DNA of 64,000 nt from Haliscomenobacter sp965225875 (GTDB lineage Bacteria; Bacteroidota; Bacteroidia; Chitinophagales; Saprospiraceae). The first letter of the stretch is position 1. The number at the start of each line of letters is the position of its first letter. Under the pieces are notes generated by a model, which saw only the letters and a program-made list of their open reading frames with translations, did no database searches and had not been told where the DNA came from. The stretch lies in assembly GCF_965225875.1 (NCBI RefSeq), contig NZ_CBDDBS010000002.1, forward strand, positions 1,364,001 to 1,428,000, written 5' to 3'. A program made the position numbers and the translations under genes. Below are positions 25,626 to 33,987 of this stretch, piece after piece.

Positions 25626-27077
25626 TCAGGAGAACTTAAAAAGTAGCCGATTGGCCAAACTTTCCAGTTCATCCAGCAAAATCGTAAGATCCTGTTCGGT
25701 AGTGAGTGGGTTCATTAGGGAAGTGCGGAGGTAGAGTTTATCGCGCAGGGTGGTTTGTACAATGTAAAAATGCCCTTTTTCCAGGATGCGTTCGCGAAGC
25801 GCCTGGTTGTATGCGTTAAGGTCACTGACTCCATTTTTCACGATTCTAAAACACACTATATTGCACTCGGGTTCCATTGCAAGCTCAAAATTTGGCCTTT
25901 TTGCAATCATTTTTGCAAATTTTTGCCCCAAATCATACACCTGATCCACAACAGCTGTAAAAACTTCTTCACCGTATAATTTCAAAAGCGTAAAAATTTT
26001 TAGGGACATCATGTATTTGGTGCATTCAAAAGTGCGTTTGCCGAGGTTGTACCAATCCGCTTCGGCAGAGTTCCAGAGGTACTGTGCCCTTTGCTGAAAA
26101 GTGCTGAAGCTGTCCTGTTCTCGCTTAAACACCAGAGCGGTAGCCAGAGCTGGAACCATGAGCACTTTGTGAAAGTCTACCACTACCGAATCCGCTCGAT
26201 CGATTCCTTTGAGCAGGGATTGGTATTTTGTGGAAAAAACCGCCCCTCCGCCATGCGCTCCATCGGCATGGAACCAGATGTTGTGCCGTTCCGCAAAATC
26301 GGCAATCGCTTCCAGGTCATCATGAGAGCCAGTAGAGGTGGAACAAGCGCTGCCAATGATCGCAAATACATACAATCCTTCCCGCTGAGCTTTGGCCAGG
26401 GATTCCTCCAACAACTCACAACGCATTTTATACTGCGCATCGGTGGGCAACTTGATGATACCAGCATTGCCCAGCCCCATGATGCGCGCCGCCCGGTCCA
26501 CACAATAATGCGCCTCCTCGCTCACCATAATGGCCAAGCGTTCCTGATGGCCTTCGGACCAAACATTCGAGGGGGCCTTGCAAGCACGGGCAGCCAATAA
26601 GGCGGTGAGGTTGGCCAGAGTACCGCCCGAAGTCAGGATACCGCTGCTGGAAGTATCGTAGCCAATTTTTTTGGCCAGCAGCTCGATCACCAGGCGTTCC
26701 ATCGGTGTCGAACTCATGCCCATTTCGTACAAGGCCATCCCCTGATTGAGTACATTACTCAGCAAGCCTGCCAATGCTGCCGCGGGTGCTGTTACCGCCA
26801 CCTGATGGCCCATATAGCGGGGATGATGGGTTTTAACCGAATGTTGGATTACAGTTTCGAAAAAAGAAGCGGGATTTTCTGACAAAGGGCCATTGAGTTC
26901 ATTTTGCCAAAAACGATAATGGTCTTCGGGGCCGTGCTGAGGAAAAACCACTTCATCACTTTGGCTTTGCACGGATTCTAAATAATCGGCCAATTGATCG
27001 ATGAGGGCGTGACCTTGTTGGCGAAAACTGCCTGGATCATATACTTTTTGTAAGAGGGTGGTGTTGGATTGTGTCAT
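25626..27077 (-). CDS. PLP-dependent amino-acid decarboxylase (group II)
   Basis: This 483-residue cytosolic enzyme belongs to the aromatic amino acid/glutamate/diaminobutyrate decarboxylase group. Motifs seen are 'HPRYMGHQVAVTAPAAALAGLLSNVLNQGMALYEM', 'SGILTSGGTLANLTALLAARA', 'VSEEAHYCVDRAARIMGLG', 'GSACSTSTGSHDDLEAIADFAERHNIWFHADGAHGG' (Asp binding the pyridine ring) and the PLP lysine Lys304 in 'VVVDFHKVLMVP'. The substrate cannot be read from the sequence; 2,4-diaminobutyrate, tyrosine or glutamate are possible. It is monocistronic and bracketed by two palindromes. Confidence 0.92.
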   Translation of the reverse strand: MTQSNTTLLQKVYDPGSFRQQGHALIDQLADYLESVQSQSDEVVFPQHGPEDHYRFWQNELNGPLSENPASFFETVIQHSVKTHHPRYMGHQVAVTAPAAALAGLLSNVLNQGMALYEMGMSSTPMERLVIELLAKKIGYDTSSSGILTSGGTLANLTALLAARACKAPSNVWSEGHQERLAIMVSEEAHYCVDRAARIMGLGNAGIIKLPTDAQYKMRCELLEESLAKAQREGLYVFAIIGSACSTSTGSHDDLEAIADFAERHNIWFHADGAHGGGAVFSTKYQSLLKGIDRADSVVVDFHKVLMVPALATALVFKREQDSFSTFQQRAQYLWNSAEADWYNLGKRTFECTKYMMSLKIFTLLKLYGEEVFTAVVDQVYDLGQKFAKMIAKRPNFELAMEPECNIVCFRIVKNGVSDLNAYNQALRERILEKGHFYIVQTTLRDKLYLRTSLMNPLTTEQDLTILLDELESLANRLLFKFS

Positions 27078-27148
27078 TGCCGTATTGGTTGTGGATTAAT
27101 AAACAACAGCACATTTTGAAGGGTTGAAGCCAACGCTGAAGTCCTAAG

Positions 27149-27264
27149 TACGCAGAAAAATTAACTTCCCGATTTGGGTTTTGAATAGGCAGTCGAACGC
27201 TTCATTTCAAGTGAGCTTTCTATTCAAAAGCCTTAAAAAAATCGGGAAGTAATTTTTTGCGTCA
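27149..27264. repeat. Long intergenic palindrome
   Basis: The left arm TACGCAGAAAAATTAACTTCC..GATTTGGGTTTTGAATAG and the right arm (27220-27264) are complementary over about 38 bases with small gaps. A 31-base loop separates them. It lies upstream of the PLP decarboxylase and the YceI operon, between divergent genes. Confidence 0.8.
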
Positions 27265-27352
27265 TACTAAAACACTCAAATTTTTCCCTACCGTGATATT
27301 AATCACCTAAAAGCAGTCTCAAAGCTCATGGTCTGGCACCTCGCCCTCGGCT

Positions 27353-27360
27353 TACATTTG
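27353..27360 (+). promoter_or_regulatory. -7 promoter element for the first YceI gene
   Basis: TACATTTG matches TAnnTTTG exactly, 23 bases before the ATG. The -33 box is not recognisable. Confidence 0.5.
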
Positions 27361-27382
27361 TATCGAAACAAAGCGAAAAGCC

Positions 27383-27961
27383 ATGAAAAACAAGGCATCT
27401 CTTATTCTAACTACCGCACTGATTCTTCCTTTTTTACTCTGGATACCAGTGCGCCCTCAAACACTCAAAAGTTTTAAAATGACTGTTGCAGGCACTTCTT
27501 CCCTTCACAAGTGGGAGTCGAGTGTAGGAGTCGCCACAGTTAAAAGTGACATCGTCATTAACGAAGGTGGCCTAGAAGCCATCAACAGTTTGTACCTCGA
27601 AGTAGACGCCACTTCCATCAAGAGTACCAAGGGCTCGATTATGGACAAAAAGACCTGGGAAGCACTGAAAACAACACAGTATCCCAAAATCACGTACCAA
27701 TTGACCAAGATCGAATCGATTAACCCTGCTGCCGGAGAATACGACATTAAAGCGCTCGGCAACCTCAGCATCGCAGGTGTAAAAGTTCCGATCAGCATGA
27801 ACGTAAAAGGTAAAATTTTGAGTAACGGCAGCCTTTCCTTTAAAGGATCGAAAGCCTTGAAAATGACCGATTTTAAAATCGATCCACCGACTGCACTCAT
27901 GGGTACCCTCAAAACGGGCAACGACATCACTGTAAGTTTTGATATTGTGTTGGGTGAATAA
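27383..27961 (+). CDS. YceI-family periplasmic protein
   Basis: This 192-residue protein has a signal peptide ('LILTTALILPFLLWIPVRPQ'). The lipocalin-like YceI barrel follows: 'VAGTSSLHKWESSVG', 'SLYLEVDATSIKSTKGSIMDKKTWEALKTTQYPKITYQL', 'GNLSIAGVKVPISMNV', 'ALKMTDFKIDPPTALMGTLKTGNDITVSFDI'. YceI proteins bind isoprenoid or similar lipids in the periplasm. It is the first of three genes, YceI, outer-membrane barrel and YceI, which look like one functional unit. Confidence 0.92.
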   Translation: MKNKASLILTTALILPFLLWIPVRPQTLKSFKMTVAGTSSLHKWESSVGVATVKSDIVINEGGLEAINSLYLEVDATSIKSTKGSIMDKKTWEALKTTQYPKITYQLTKIESINPAAGEYDIKALGNLSIAGVKVPISMNVKGKILSNGSLSFKGSKALKMTDFKIDPPTALMGTLKTGNDITVSFDIVLGE

Positions 27962-28010
27962 ACACCTCCTTCTTCTCAAGCTCTTTCACTAACGACTAAA
28001 ATTCAACAAG

Positions 28011-29441
28011 ATGAAAAATATATCTTTGTCGAACCTGCTGGCAGGTTTGCTGGCCCTCGCTTTCTCCTTACCATTGGTAGCTCAACAAGCTGATTTGCAA
28101 TACTTCCGCCCTTGGAACAAAAAAGGGATCAACGTTTTTGAACCTTCCAAAACGGCTGAACAACCTGAATTCAAAGGCATGAGCGTACGGATTGGTGGTA
28201 GCTTTACTCAGGATTATCAAAACCTGACCCACTCCAACAAAGCCGTTTATGCGCCCTCCTCTGCTACCAACAAGTTGAATAAAAACTACTTGTATGGGTA
28301 CATCAAAGCAGAAGACACTACTTCCGCAAGATTGGCAGGTTTCAACCTGGCAATGGCGAACTTGAACCTTGACTTCCAGGTTGACGACGGGATCCGGGTT
28401 TGTTTGGAAAACTACATGTCCGCTCGTCACCACAACGAATTTTGGGTAAAAGGCGGCTACATCCAAATCGACAAACTGCCCATGTTTGGTAACCCACAAT
28501 GGTTTACCGATTTGGTACGGGTGAAAATTGGTCACTTCCAACCTAACTTCGGCGACCAACAGTTCCGTCGTTCCGATGGTGGTAATGCTCTCTTCAACCC
28601 ATTTGCTGAAAACTTCATCATTGATGCATTTACCACTGAGATTGGTGGCGAAGTGTACTTGTTCCCTGCAAAAAACATCATGCTGATGGGTGGTATGAGC
28701 TCTGGTTTCATCAATGGCAACATCATTAAACCAGCAGATGCCATTAACTCTAATGGAGTGGTTCCTACCAAACGTACGCCTTCCATTTTTGCCAAAGTGG
28801 CATACGACAACAATGTGAATGAGGATTTGAGAGTAAGGGTATCAGCATCTGTATACCACAACAGCAACAGCCAACGCAATACCTTGTTTGCAGGTGACCG
28901 GACTGGTTCTCACTACTTCGGCATCATGGAACCTGCTACCATCGGTGGTTTACCAATCTCGATTGGTACTTCTCCATCTAACCCTGCAACCCAAGCCGGT
29001 CCAAACTTTACCTCTGGCCGTTTTGACCCAGGTGTAGCCAACCGGGTAACTGCAATCGTGATCAACCCATTCATCAAGTACAAAGGTGCTGAAGTTTTTG
29101 GCTCTCTTGATTTCATCAAAGGTAGTGTATACGCAGACGTATCTGATGGCGAATGGATGAAACGGAGCTGGACTCAAGTTGCAGTAGAAGGTTTGTACCG
29201 CTTCTTGCCTAATGAGCAAGCCTACATCGGTGCACGATACAATACCGTAACTGGTGAAGCTCGCGGTTTGGGCGACGTAACCATCGAACGCAGCGCTGTA
29301 TCTGCAGGCTGGTTCCCAACTCAAAACCTCTTGCTGAAACTGGAATATGTAAACCAGAACTACAAAAACTTCCCAACTACTGACTACCGCTACGGTGGCA
29401 ATTTCAAAGGGATGATGGTAGAAGCCGTTATTGGCCTATAA
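28011..29441 (+). CDS. Outer-membrane beta-barrel (porin-like) protein
   Basis: This 476-residue protein has a signal peptide ('NLLAGLLALAFSLPLVAQ'). The mature part consists of alternating aromatic/hydrophobic strands ending in a C-terminal 'FKGMMVEAVIGL' strand, as expected for a 16-stranded porin-type barrel. Segments such as 'VRIGGSFTQDYQNL', 'VCLENYMSARHHNEFWVKGGYI', 'VRVKIGHFQPNFGDQQFRRSDGG' and 'GARYNTVTGEARGLG' resemble phosphate-selective or general porins of the OprO/P type in Bacteroidota. It is flanked by two YceI genes, so a lipid or lipophilic ligand is plausible. The intergenic gap to the first YceI is 49 bases. A terminator follows. Confidence 0.85.
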   Translation: MKNISLSNLLAGLLALAFSLPLVAQQADLQYFRPWNKKGINVFEPSKTAEQPEFKGMSVRIGGSFTQDYQNLTHSNKAVYAPSSATNKLNKNYLYGYIKAEDTTSARLAGFNLAMANLNLDFQVDDGIRVCLENYMSARHHNEFWVKGGYIQIDKLPMFGNPQWFTDLVRVKIGHFQPNFGDQQFRRSDGGNALFNPFAENFIIDAFTTEIGGEVYLFPAKNIMLMGGMSSGFINGNIIKPADAINSNGVVPTKRTPSIFAKVAYDNNVNEDLRVRVSASVYHNSNSQRNTLFAGDRTGSHYFGIMEPATIGGLPISIGTSPSNPATQAGPNFTSGRFDPGVANRVTAIVINPFIKYKGAEVFGSLDFIKGSVYADVSDGEWMKRSWTQVAVEGLYRFLPNEQAYIGARYNTVTGEARGLGDVTIERSAVSAGWFPTQNLLLKLEYVNQNYKNFPTTDYRYGGNFKGMMVEAVIGL

Positions 29442-29478
29442 GTTGAATAGAATACTGTGATTTTCCTCTAAAACAACT

Positions 29479-29507
29479 GGGGCATCAAGATTTGGTGCCC
29501 CGCTTTT
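29479..29507 (+). terminator. Terminator after the porin-like gene
   Basis: GGGGCATCA pairs with TGGTGCCCC, followed by GCTTTTATT. Confidence 0.7.
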
Positions 29508-29541
29508 ATTCCCCTTTTAAGTCACACCACAATTCAAAGCC

Positions 29542-30150
29542 ATGAGAAAGTATTTTGCTTTAGTTCTTTTGTTTGGGGTTTTGGTGCTAGGTATTTCCAA
29601 TGATGCTGTTGTTTCCATTGATCCAGCAAGTGAACTGACGCTTTACGGTTCGAGCAACGTCAACAAATTCAAGTGTGATTGTACGGATCAGTTTCCACGC
29701 TCAACCGTGAAATTCAACAAGGGAAAAAGTGGAACCTCAGCTACTTTTTCCAATGCAATACTTGACCTTGGAGTGGCTACCCTGGATTGTGGCAACAAAA
29801 TGATGAACAAGGATTTGCAACGAACCTTGAAAGGGGACGAATACCCCCGAATCCGCATCGAGTTGGTTCAGGTCAAACAACTGGACGATGAGAAACTGAA
29901 AGAACCTGGAACTTGGGCCACTCAGGTTGTCGAGGCTGGGCTGACCATTGCCGGGGTAAGAAAAACGATAGACCTGAGCGTACGTACTCAGCAAACCGAA
30001 GCAGGAAGATTTCGATTTGTCAGTGATAAAAACATTCTCATGACCGATTTTGGGCTCACTCCACCAAGAGCGCTCATGGGCACTATCCGGGTCAACGACC
30101 TGATTCGCATCCACATGGATATGATTGTGGAGGTGGAGAAGGGAATGTAA
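29542..30150 (+). CDS. YceI-family protein, second copy
   Basis: This 202-residue protein has an N-terminal signal sequence ('FALVLLFGVLVLGISND') and a divergent YceI barrel: 'TLYGSSNVNKFKCDCTDQFPRSTV', 'LDLGVATLDCGNKMMNKDLQRTLKGDEYPRIRIEL', 'AGLTIAGVRKTIDLSV' and 'NILMTDFGLTPPRALMGTIRVNDLIRIHMDMIV'. It has three Cys (CDC and DCG) that the first copy lacks, so it may be disulfide-stabilised. A terminator separates it from the porin gene, so it may have its own promoter. A palindrome follows. Confidence 0.88.
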   Translation: MRKYFALVLLFGVLVLGISNDAVVSIDPASELTLYGSSNVNKFKCDCTDQFPRSTVKFNKGKSGTSATFSNAILDLGVATLDCGNKMMNKDLQRTLKGDEYPRIRIELVQVKQLDDEKLKEPGTWATQVVEAGLTIAGVRKTIDLSVRTQQTEAGRFRFVSDKNILMTDFGLTPPRALMGTIRVNDLIRIHMDMIVEVEKGM

Positions 30151-30151
30151 G

Positions 30152-30258
30152 CGGATTTCGGATTTCGGAATGTGGATTTCGGTGGAGCAATCGTTTGAAG
30201 GTTTATTCAACCTTAGAAGCAAACTTCCACCGAAATCCCAAATCCCGAAATCTGAAAT
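30152..30258. repeat. Palindrome of GATTTCGG-type direct repeats
   Basis: The left arm contains three GGATTTCGG-like units (30152-30186), and the right arm has CCGAAATCCC-like units (30229-30258). The loop holds a second stem (GAAGGTTTATTCAACCTT). It fills the space between convergent genes and touches the guaB stop codon. Confidence 0.8.
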
Positions 30259-31742
30259 TATCGTGTACTATAGTTCGGTGCTTCCTTCGTAATGTTCACG
30301 TTGTGCGGGTGGCTTTCTTTCACCCCTGCCGCCGTGATTTTTACAAAACGACCTTTCTGTTGTAACTCTTCTACCGTGTTGGCGCCACAGTAACCCATCC
30401 CGGCGCGTAGGCCTCCGATGTATTGAACCATCACTTCCGCCAGGGTTCCTTTGAAAGGTACCCGGCCTTCGATACCCTCTGGTACCAGTTTTTTAATGTC
30501 GTCTTCTACATCCTGGAAGTAACGGTCTTTGGAGCCTTCTTGCATGGCCCCCAGAGAGCCCATGCCGCGGTATACTTTGAATTTCCGGCCTTCAAAAAGA
30601 ATGGTTTCACCGGGAGCTTCTTCTACTCCGGCAAACAAGCCGCCCGCCATGATGGTACTTGCCCCGGCGGCCAGGGCTTTAACGATATCACCCGTATAGC
30701 GAATCCCTCCGTCACCAATAATGGGAACCCCAGTGCCTTTCAAAGCCTGAGCTGCCCAACTGATCGCTGTCAACTGAGGCACTCCTACCCCTGCTACGAT
30801 GCGGGTGGTACAAATCGAGCCAGGGCCTACGCCCACCTTTACTGCATCAACTCCGGCTTCAACCAAAGCTAAGGCAGCGGCACCTGTAGCTACGTTTCCT
30901 CCGATGACTTGCAGATCCCGATATTTTTTCTTGACCTCTCTCACCGCGTTGAGTACTCCTTGGGAGTGCCCATGAGCCGTATCGATCGCAACGACGTCAA
31001 CACCTACGTGAACCAGGGCCTCCACCCGCTCCATCATGTCGCGAGTAACGCCCAAAGCAGCACCTACTACCAAACGCCCAAAGGTGTCCTTGCACGAAAG
31101 CGGATAGTTGATCACCTTCATGATGTCTTTGTAGGTGATCAAACCGACCAGTTTGTTGTGGTCGTCCACCACTGGCAGTTTTTCAATCTTGTTGCGTTGC
31201 AGAATTTCGCGGGCTTGATGCAGAGTGGTGCCTGCCGGGGCGGTGACCAAGTTTTTGGAAGTCATCAGTTCTTGAACCGAGCGGTCCAGACTGGTTTCAA
31301 AACGCAGATCGCGGTTGGTCAGAATGCCCACCAGGTGGTTGCCAGCATCGACTACCGGAATCCCGCCAATCTTGAAGCGCTCCATATGGTTTTTGGCGTC
31401 GCGAATGGTTGCGTCCGGTTTCAGCGTGACGGGATCGATGATCATGCCACTTTCCGAACGTTTGACCAGGCGAACCTGTTCGGCTTGTTCAGCAATGGTC
31501 ATGTTCTTGTGGATGATCCCGATGCCACCCTGCCGAGCAATGGCAATAGCTAGTTTTGCTTCGGTTACCGTATCCATAGCGGCCGAAACAACGGGAGCAT
31601 TCAATCTTAGTTCGCGAGTAAGTTGGGAAGTGATGTCCACTTCACGAGGCAATACTTCAGAGTATGCCGGAGCGAGCAGCACGTCGTCGAAGGTCAGTGC
31701 CTCGCCCAGAAATTTGTCCAGGTTGGTATTTTGCGTATCCAT
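30258..31742 (-). CDS. guaB: IMP dehydrogenase
   Basis: This 494-residue enzyme oxidises IMP to XMP with NAD+, the committed step to GTP. The start is the ATG of 'MDTQNTNLDKF'; an in-frame TTG six bases earlier is not needed. The TIM barrel is interrupted by two CBS domains (about 100-215: 'IGGIPVVDAGNHLVGILTNRDLRF', 'IEKLPVVDDHNKLVGLITYKDI'). The catalytic Cys311 lies in 'GVGPGSICTTRIVAGVGVPQ', and the flap in 'YRGMGSLGAM'. The length is normal. A full promoter lies immediately upstream, with the -7 box only 3 bases from the ATG. Confidence 0.97.
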   Translation of the reverse strand: MDTQNTNLDKFLGEALTFDDVLLAPAYSEVLPREVDITSQLTRELRLNAPVVSAAMDTVTEAKLAIAIARQGGIGIIHKNMTIAEQAEQVRLVKRSESGMIIDPVTLKPDATIRDAKNHMERFKIGGIPVVDAGNHLVGILTNRDLRFETSLDRSVQELMTSKNLVTAPAGTTLHQAREILQRNKIEKLPVVDDHNKLVGLITYKDIMKVINYPLSCKDTFGRLVVGAALGVTRDMMERVEALVHVGVDVVAIDTAHGHSQGVLNAVREVKKKYRDLQVIGGNVATGAAALALVEAGVDAVKVGVGPGSICTTRIVAGVGVPQLTAISWAAQALKGTGVPIIGDGGIRYTGDIVKALAAGASTIMAGGLFAGVEEAPGETILFEGRKFKVYRGMGSLGAMQEGSKDRYFQDVEDDIKKLVPEGIEGRVPFKGTLAEVMVQYIGGLRAGMGYCGANTVEELQQKGRFVKITAAGVKESHPHNVNITKEAPNYSTR

Positions 31743-31745
31743 GCG

Positions 31746-31778
31746 CAAAGGTAGGGATTTTGTGGAGATTTGCGCAAA
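31746..31778 (-). promoter_or_regulatory. Full Bacteroidota promoter abutting guaB
   Basis: On the minus strand: TTTG, 21 bases, TACCTTTG, then CGC and the guaB ATG. Both boxes match the consensus. The expected transcription start falls at or next to the start codon, implying a leaderless or nearly leaderless mRNA. Confidence 0.6.
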
Positions 31779-31798
31779 GGAAGAAATGACTATTTTTT

Positions 31799-31832
31799 TT
31801 AAGGGGGGAAAATTGGGATTTTCCCCCCTTAT
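31799..31832. repeat. Perfect G/C-run hairpin upstream of guaB
   Basis: AAGGGGGGAAAAT pairs with ATTTTCCCCCCTT around a very short loop. The T8 run is on the 5' side of the plus strand, so it is not a standard terminator in either direction; it may still end transcription from the small barrel gene. Confidence 0.6.
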
Positions 31833-31862
31833 ATTTCACACGAGCAAGCGCGAGGGTTGCCC

Positions 31863-32360
31863 CTACAGTTGAAACAACACCCCAATATTGATCACGAACT
31901 CGTCCTGCCCGCCATTGATGTATTTCATCTCGGCCATGGGGACCAGTTTACTTTCCAATTTGTAACGAATGCCGCCACCTACGCCGAAACCAAATTTGGT
32001 ATCTGTAGCCTTATCGTCAAAGCCAGTGATCTTGCGGCTGGAACGCATCACGTTCAAACCGCCCAGGCCATAAATATCCAAAAAGTCGTTGCCTGCGAAG
32101 GTGTACATTCCATCCAGGTTGAAGGCCACGCGGCTATCACTTACCCCCAGGTTTTTGTCTTCTTTGGGGAAATAGAAATTCCCCGAGGCTACAATGCCCA
32201 GGTCTTTGTTGGGGATTTGAAACTCCCCACGGGCGAACAATCCAGGTTTTTCAAATTTGGTTCCGTAGGTAAAACCACCACCCACGCGTACCTGGGCCAG
32301 CAAAAAATTTCCACTCAGCAACAGTGCCAGCGCACAGCTTAGGTATCTCAATTGTTTCAT
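31863..32360 (-). CDS. Small outer-membrane beta-barrel protein
   Basis: This 165-residue protein has a signal peptide ('YLSCALALLLSGNFLLAQ') and a Gly-rich alternating mature part of about eight strands ('VRVGGGFTYGTKFEKPGLFARGEFQI', 'FGFGVGGGIRYKLESKLVPMAEMKYI', 'DEFVINIGVLFQL' at the C-terminus). It has the size and pattern of OmpX/OmpA-like barrels. The TAG stop codon lies inside a copy of the GTAGGGGCAACCC interspersed repeat. Upstream there is no clear promoter. Function unknown. Confidence 0.8.
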   Translation of the reverse strand: MKQLRYLSCALALLLSGNFLLAQVRVGGGFTYGTKFEKPGLFARGEFQIPNKDLGIVASGNFYFPKEDKNLGVSDSRVAFNLDGMYTFAGNDFLDIYGLGGLNVMRSSRKITGFDDKATDTKFGFGVGGGIRYKLESKLVPMAEMKYINGGQDEFVINIGVLFQL

Positions 32361-32449
32361 GTTTTGGTTTTTTGTGATAGCAAAAGAATGACCTAAGCAA
32401 GATAAAAATTATTGGGTGAATGGGGGATTAGGAATTTTTTAACAAGATC

Positions 32450-33526
32450 TTATTCTACCACCTGCCCACCACAGCTCGATCCAGCACCCGCAGTACAGCC
32501 ATAACAGTGCTGATTGAGAACAATATCCCGTTTTTCAAGCGCTGCGAAATCAAAATCATGTACCGATTTGCCCGGGGTACTAACTTTAAGATCCAGCATC
32601 TGATTGAAATCACAATCGTACATCCAGCCATCCCAGCTGACTGAAATGGTATTTCGGCACATCACCCCGGCCACTGCGGCGGGGTTAAACACATCGATCA
32701 GTGCATTCATGTACTTTTCGTAATTCCCACTTTCCAGCAAATAATCCAGGAAGCGGCTGATCGGCATATTGGTGATGACGTAGAGATTGTTGAAATCCAC
32801 GTTGTACTTGCGCTTCAGCTGGCGCTTAAATTCATTTTCCAGGGAAGCTTGGCCACCGGGCAAAAAAGCACCGGAAGGATTGTAGACCAGATTGAGGTTT
32901 AATCCTGAATCGGGTTGAGCATAGCCCACCGCATTGAGCAGTTGCAAGGCTTTGATCGAATCTTCAAATACCCCGTCGCCCCTCTGGCTATCCGTGCGCA
33001 GCGCAGAATAATGGGGCAAAGAGGAAACGACTTCAACTTTGTTTTCGGCAAAAAAATGAGGCAAATCCTGGTATTTGGGATTGGACACAATGATGGTAAG
33101 GTTGCAACGATTCATCACGTGTTTGCCCAACTTGTGGCATTCTTCAACAAACCAGCGAAAGTGTGGATTCATTTCGGGGGCACCACCGGTAATGTCCACG
33201 GTAGGGATGTCGTATTTGGCCAGTATTTCCAAACAACGATCGAAGGTTGCCTTGTCCATGTTTTCGGCCTTGCGGTCAGGTCCTGCATCCACATGGCAAT
33301 GAGCGCAGGTTTGATTGCACAACTTGCCTACATTGATTTGGAATATTTCGATGCGGGAGGGCAACAGTTTTCCCTGATCAAACCCAGCAATTTTGATGGA
33401 TTCCTCGAAGGGTTTGAATTGAGCAGCACTGCGCTCGCGCCCATTTAGGACTTCTAGCTGGAAAAAAGTATCCGACAGGGCATTGCCGCGTGCAGCAAGG
33501 GACTTTCCTTTTTGGTGAATGGCCAT
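32450..33526 (-). CDS. arsS: Arsenosugar biosynthesis radical SAM protein ArsS
   Basis: This 358-residue radical SAM enzyme carries the 4Fe-4S motif Cys70-x3-Cys74-x2-Cys77 ('CNQTCAHCHVDAGPDR'). It continues with 'TVDITGGAPEMNPHF' and ends in a DUF3641-type C-terminal region containing 'GWMYDCDFNQML' and a Cys-rich tail 'QHCYGCTAGAGSSCGGQ' for extra Fe-S binding. ArsS makes 5-deoxyadenosyl-dimethylarsenic compounds, precursors of arsenosugars. The next genes on the same strand are a peroxidase-like protein, a DUF547 protein and a TIGR04283-type glycosyltransferase, the standard arsenosugar gene set. A perfect palindrome sits between it and the next gene. Confidence 0.93.
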   Translation of the reverse strand: MAIHQKGKSLAARGNALSDTFFQLEVLNGRERSAAQFKPFEESIKIAGFDQGKLLPSRIEIFQINVGKLCNQTCAHCHVDAGPDRKAENMDKATFDRCLEILAKYDIPTVDITGGAPEMNPHFRWFVEECHKLGKHVMNRCNLTIIVSNPKYQDLPHFFAENKVEVVSSLPHYSALRTDSQRGDGVFEDSIKALQLLNAVGYAQPDSGLNLNLVYNPSGAFLPGGQASLENEFKRQLKRKYNVDFNNLYVITNMPISRFLDYLLESGNYEKYMNALIDVFNPAAVAGVMCRNTISVSWDGWMYDCDFNQMLDLKVSTPGKSVHDFDFAALEKRDIVLNQHCYGCTAGAGSSCGGQVVE

Positions 33527-33537
33527 AGCGAGAGTTG

Positions 33538-33605
33538 TAAGGATCGAGGTTTATGAACGGCACCTCGGCTACGCTCGGCGACCGTTCATAAACTTCGATC
33601 CTTAA
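33538..33605. repeat. Perfect long palindrome within the arsenosugar cluster
   Basis: TAAGGATCGAGGTTTATGAA and its continuation pair with 33585-33605. An inner stem (CCTCGGCTACGCTCGGC) fills the loop. It lies between the ArsS gene and the peroxidase-like gene. Confidence 0.82.
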
Positions 33606-33608
33606 AGT

Positions 33609-33947
33609 TTACATGGTTATTTCTTCAGCGTGGTTCATCATCTGCACGCCATAAACGAGGCTCGAACCAGCCCGAATCACAGCTGCTACATGCACCGCTT
33701 CCATCATTTGTTCCTCATCAGCACCTTTTTCCAACGAAGTAGAGGTGTAGGCATCGATGCAATAAGGGCATTGAATGGCATGAGCTACCGCGAGAGCAAT
33801 CAGTGCTTTTTCCCGTTCGGTAAGCGCTCCTTCCTTCATGGTTTCTCCATACCAGGCGAAATATTTATCACCCATTGCTTTTTGCCACTTGGTAATGTCG
33901 CCGAACTTGGCCAGGTCGGCTGGATCGAAATAATGCTTTTGAGCCAT
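33609..33947 (-). CDS. Arsenosugar biosynthesis-associated peroxidase-like protein
   Basis: This 112-residue member of the carboxymuconolactone decarboxylase/AhpD superfamily shows 'TEREKALIALAVAHAIQCPYCIDAYTSTSLEKGADEEQMMEAVHVAAVIRAGSSLVYG'. The redox pair is Cys60-x2-Cys63. It matches the type found next to ArsS in arsenosugar loci. It is thought to act in redox or peroxide handling, but its reaction is unproven. It is separated from ArsS by a palindrome of about 70 bases, so co-transcription is likely only if that hairpin does not terminate. Confidence 0.88.
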   Translation of the reverse strand: MAQKHYFDPADLAKFGDITKWQKAMGDKYFAWYGETMKEGALTEREKALIALAVAHAIQCPYCIDAYTSTSLEKGADEEQMMEAVHVAAVIRAGSSLVYGVQMMNHAEEITM

Positions 33948-33987
33948 GGTTAGTTGTTGTATTTAGATGAATGGTTGTTTATTTACC

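Noticed and set aside
31799..31832. Intrinsic terminator for the small barrel gene
   Set aside because: The T run is on the wrong side for both strands, so it is listed as a hairpin only.
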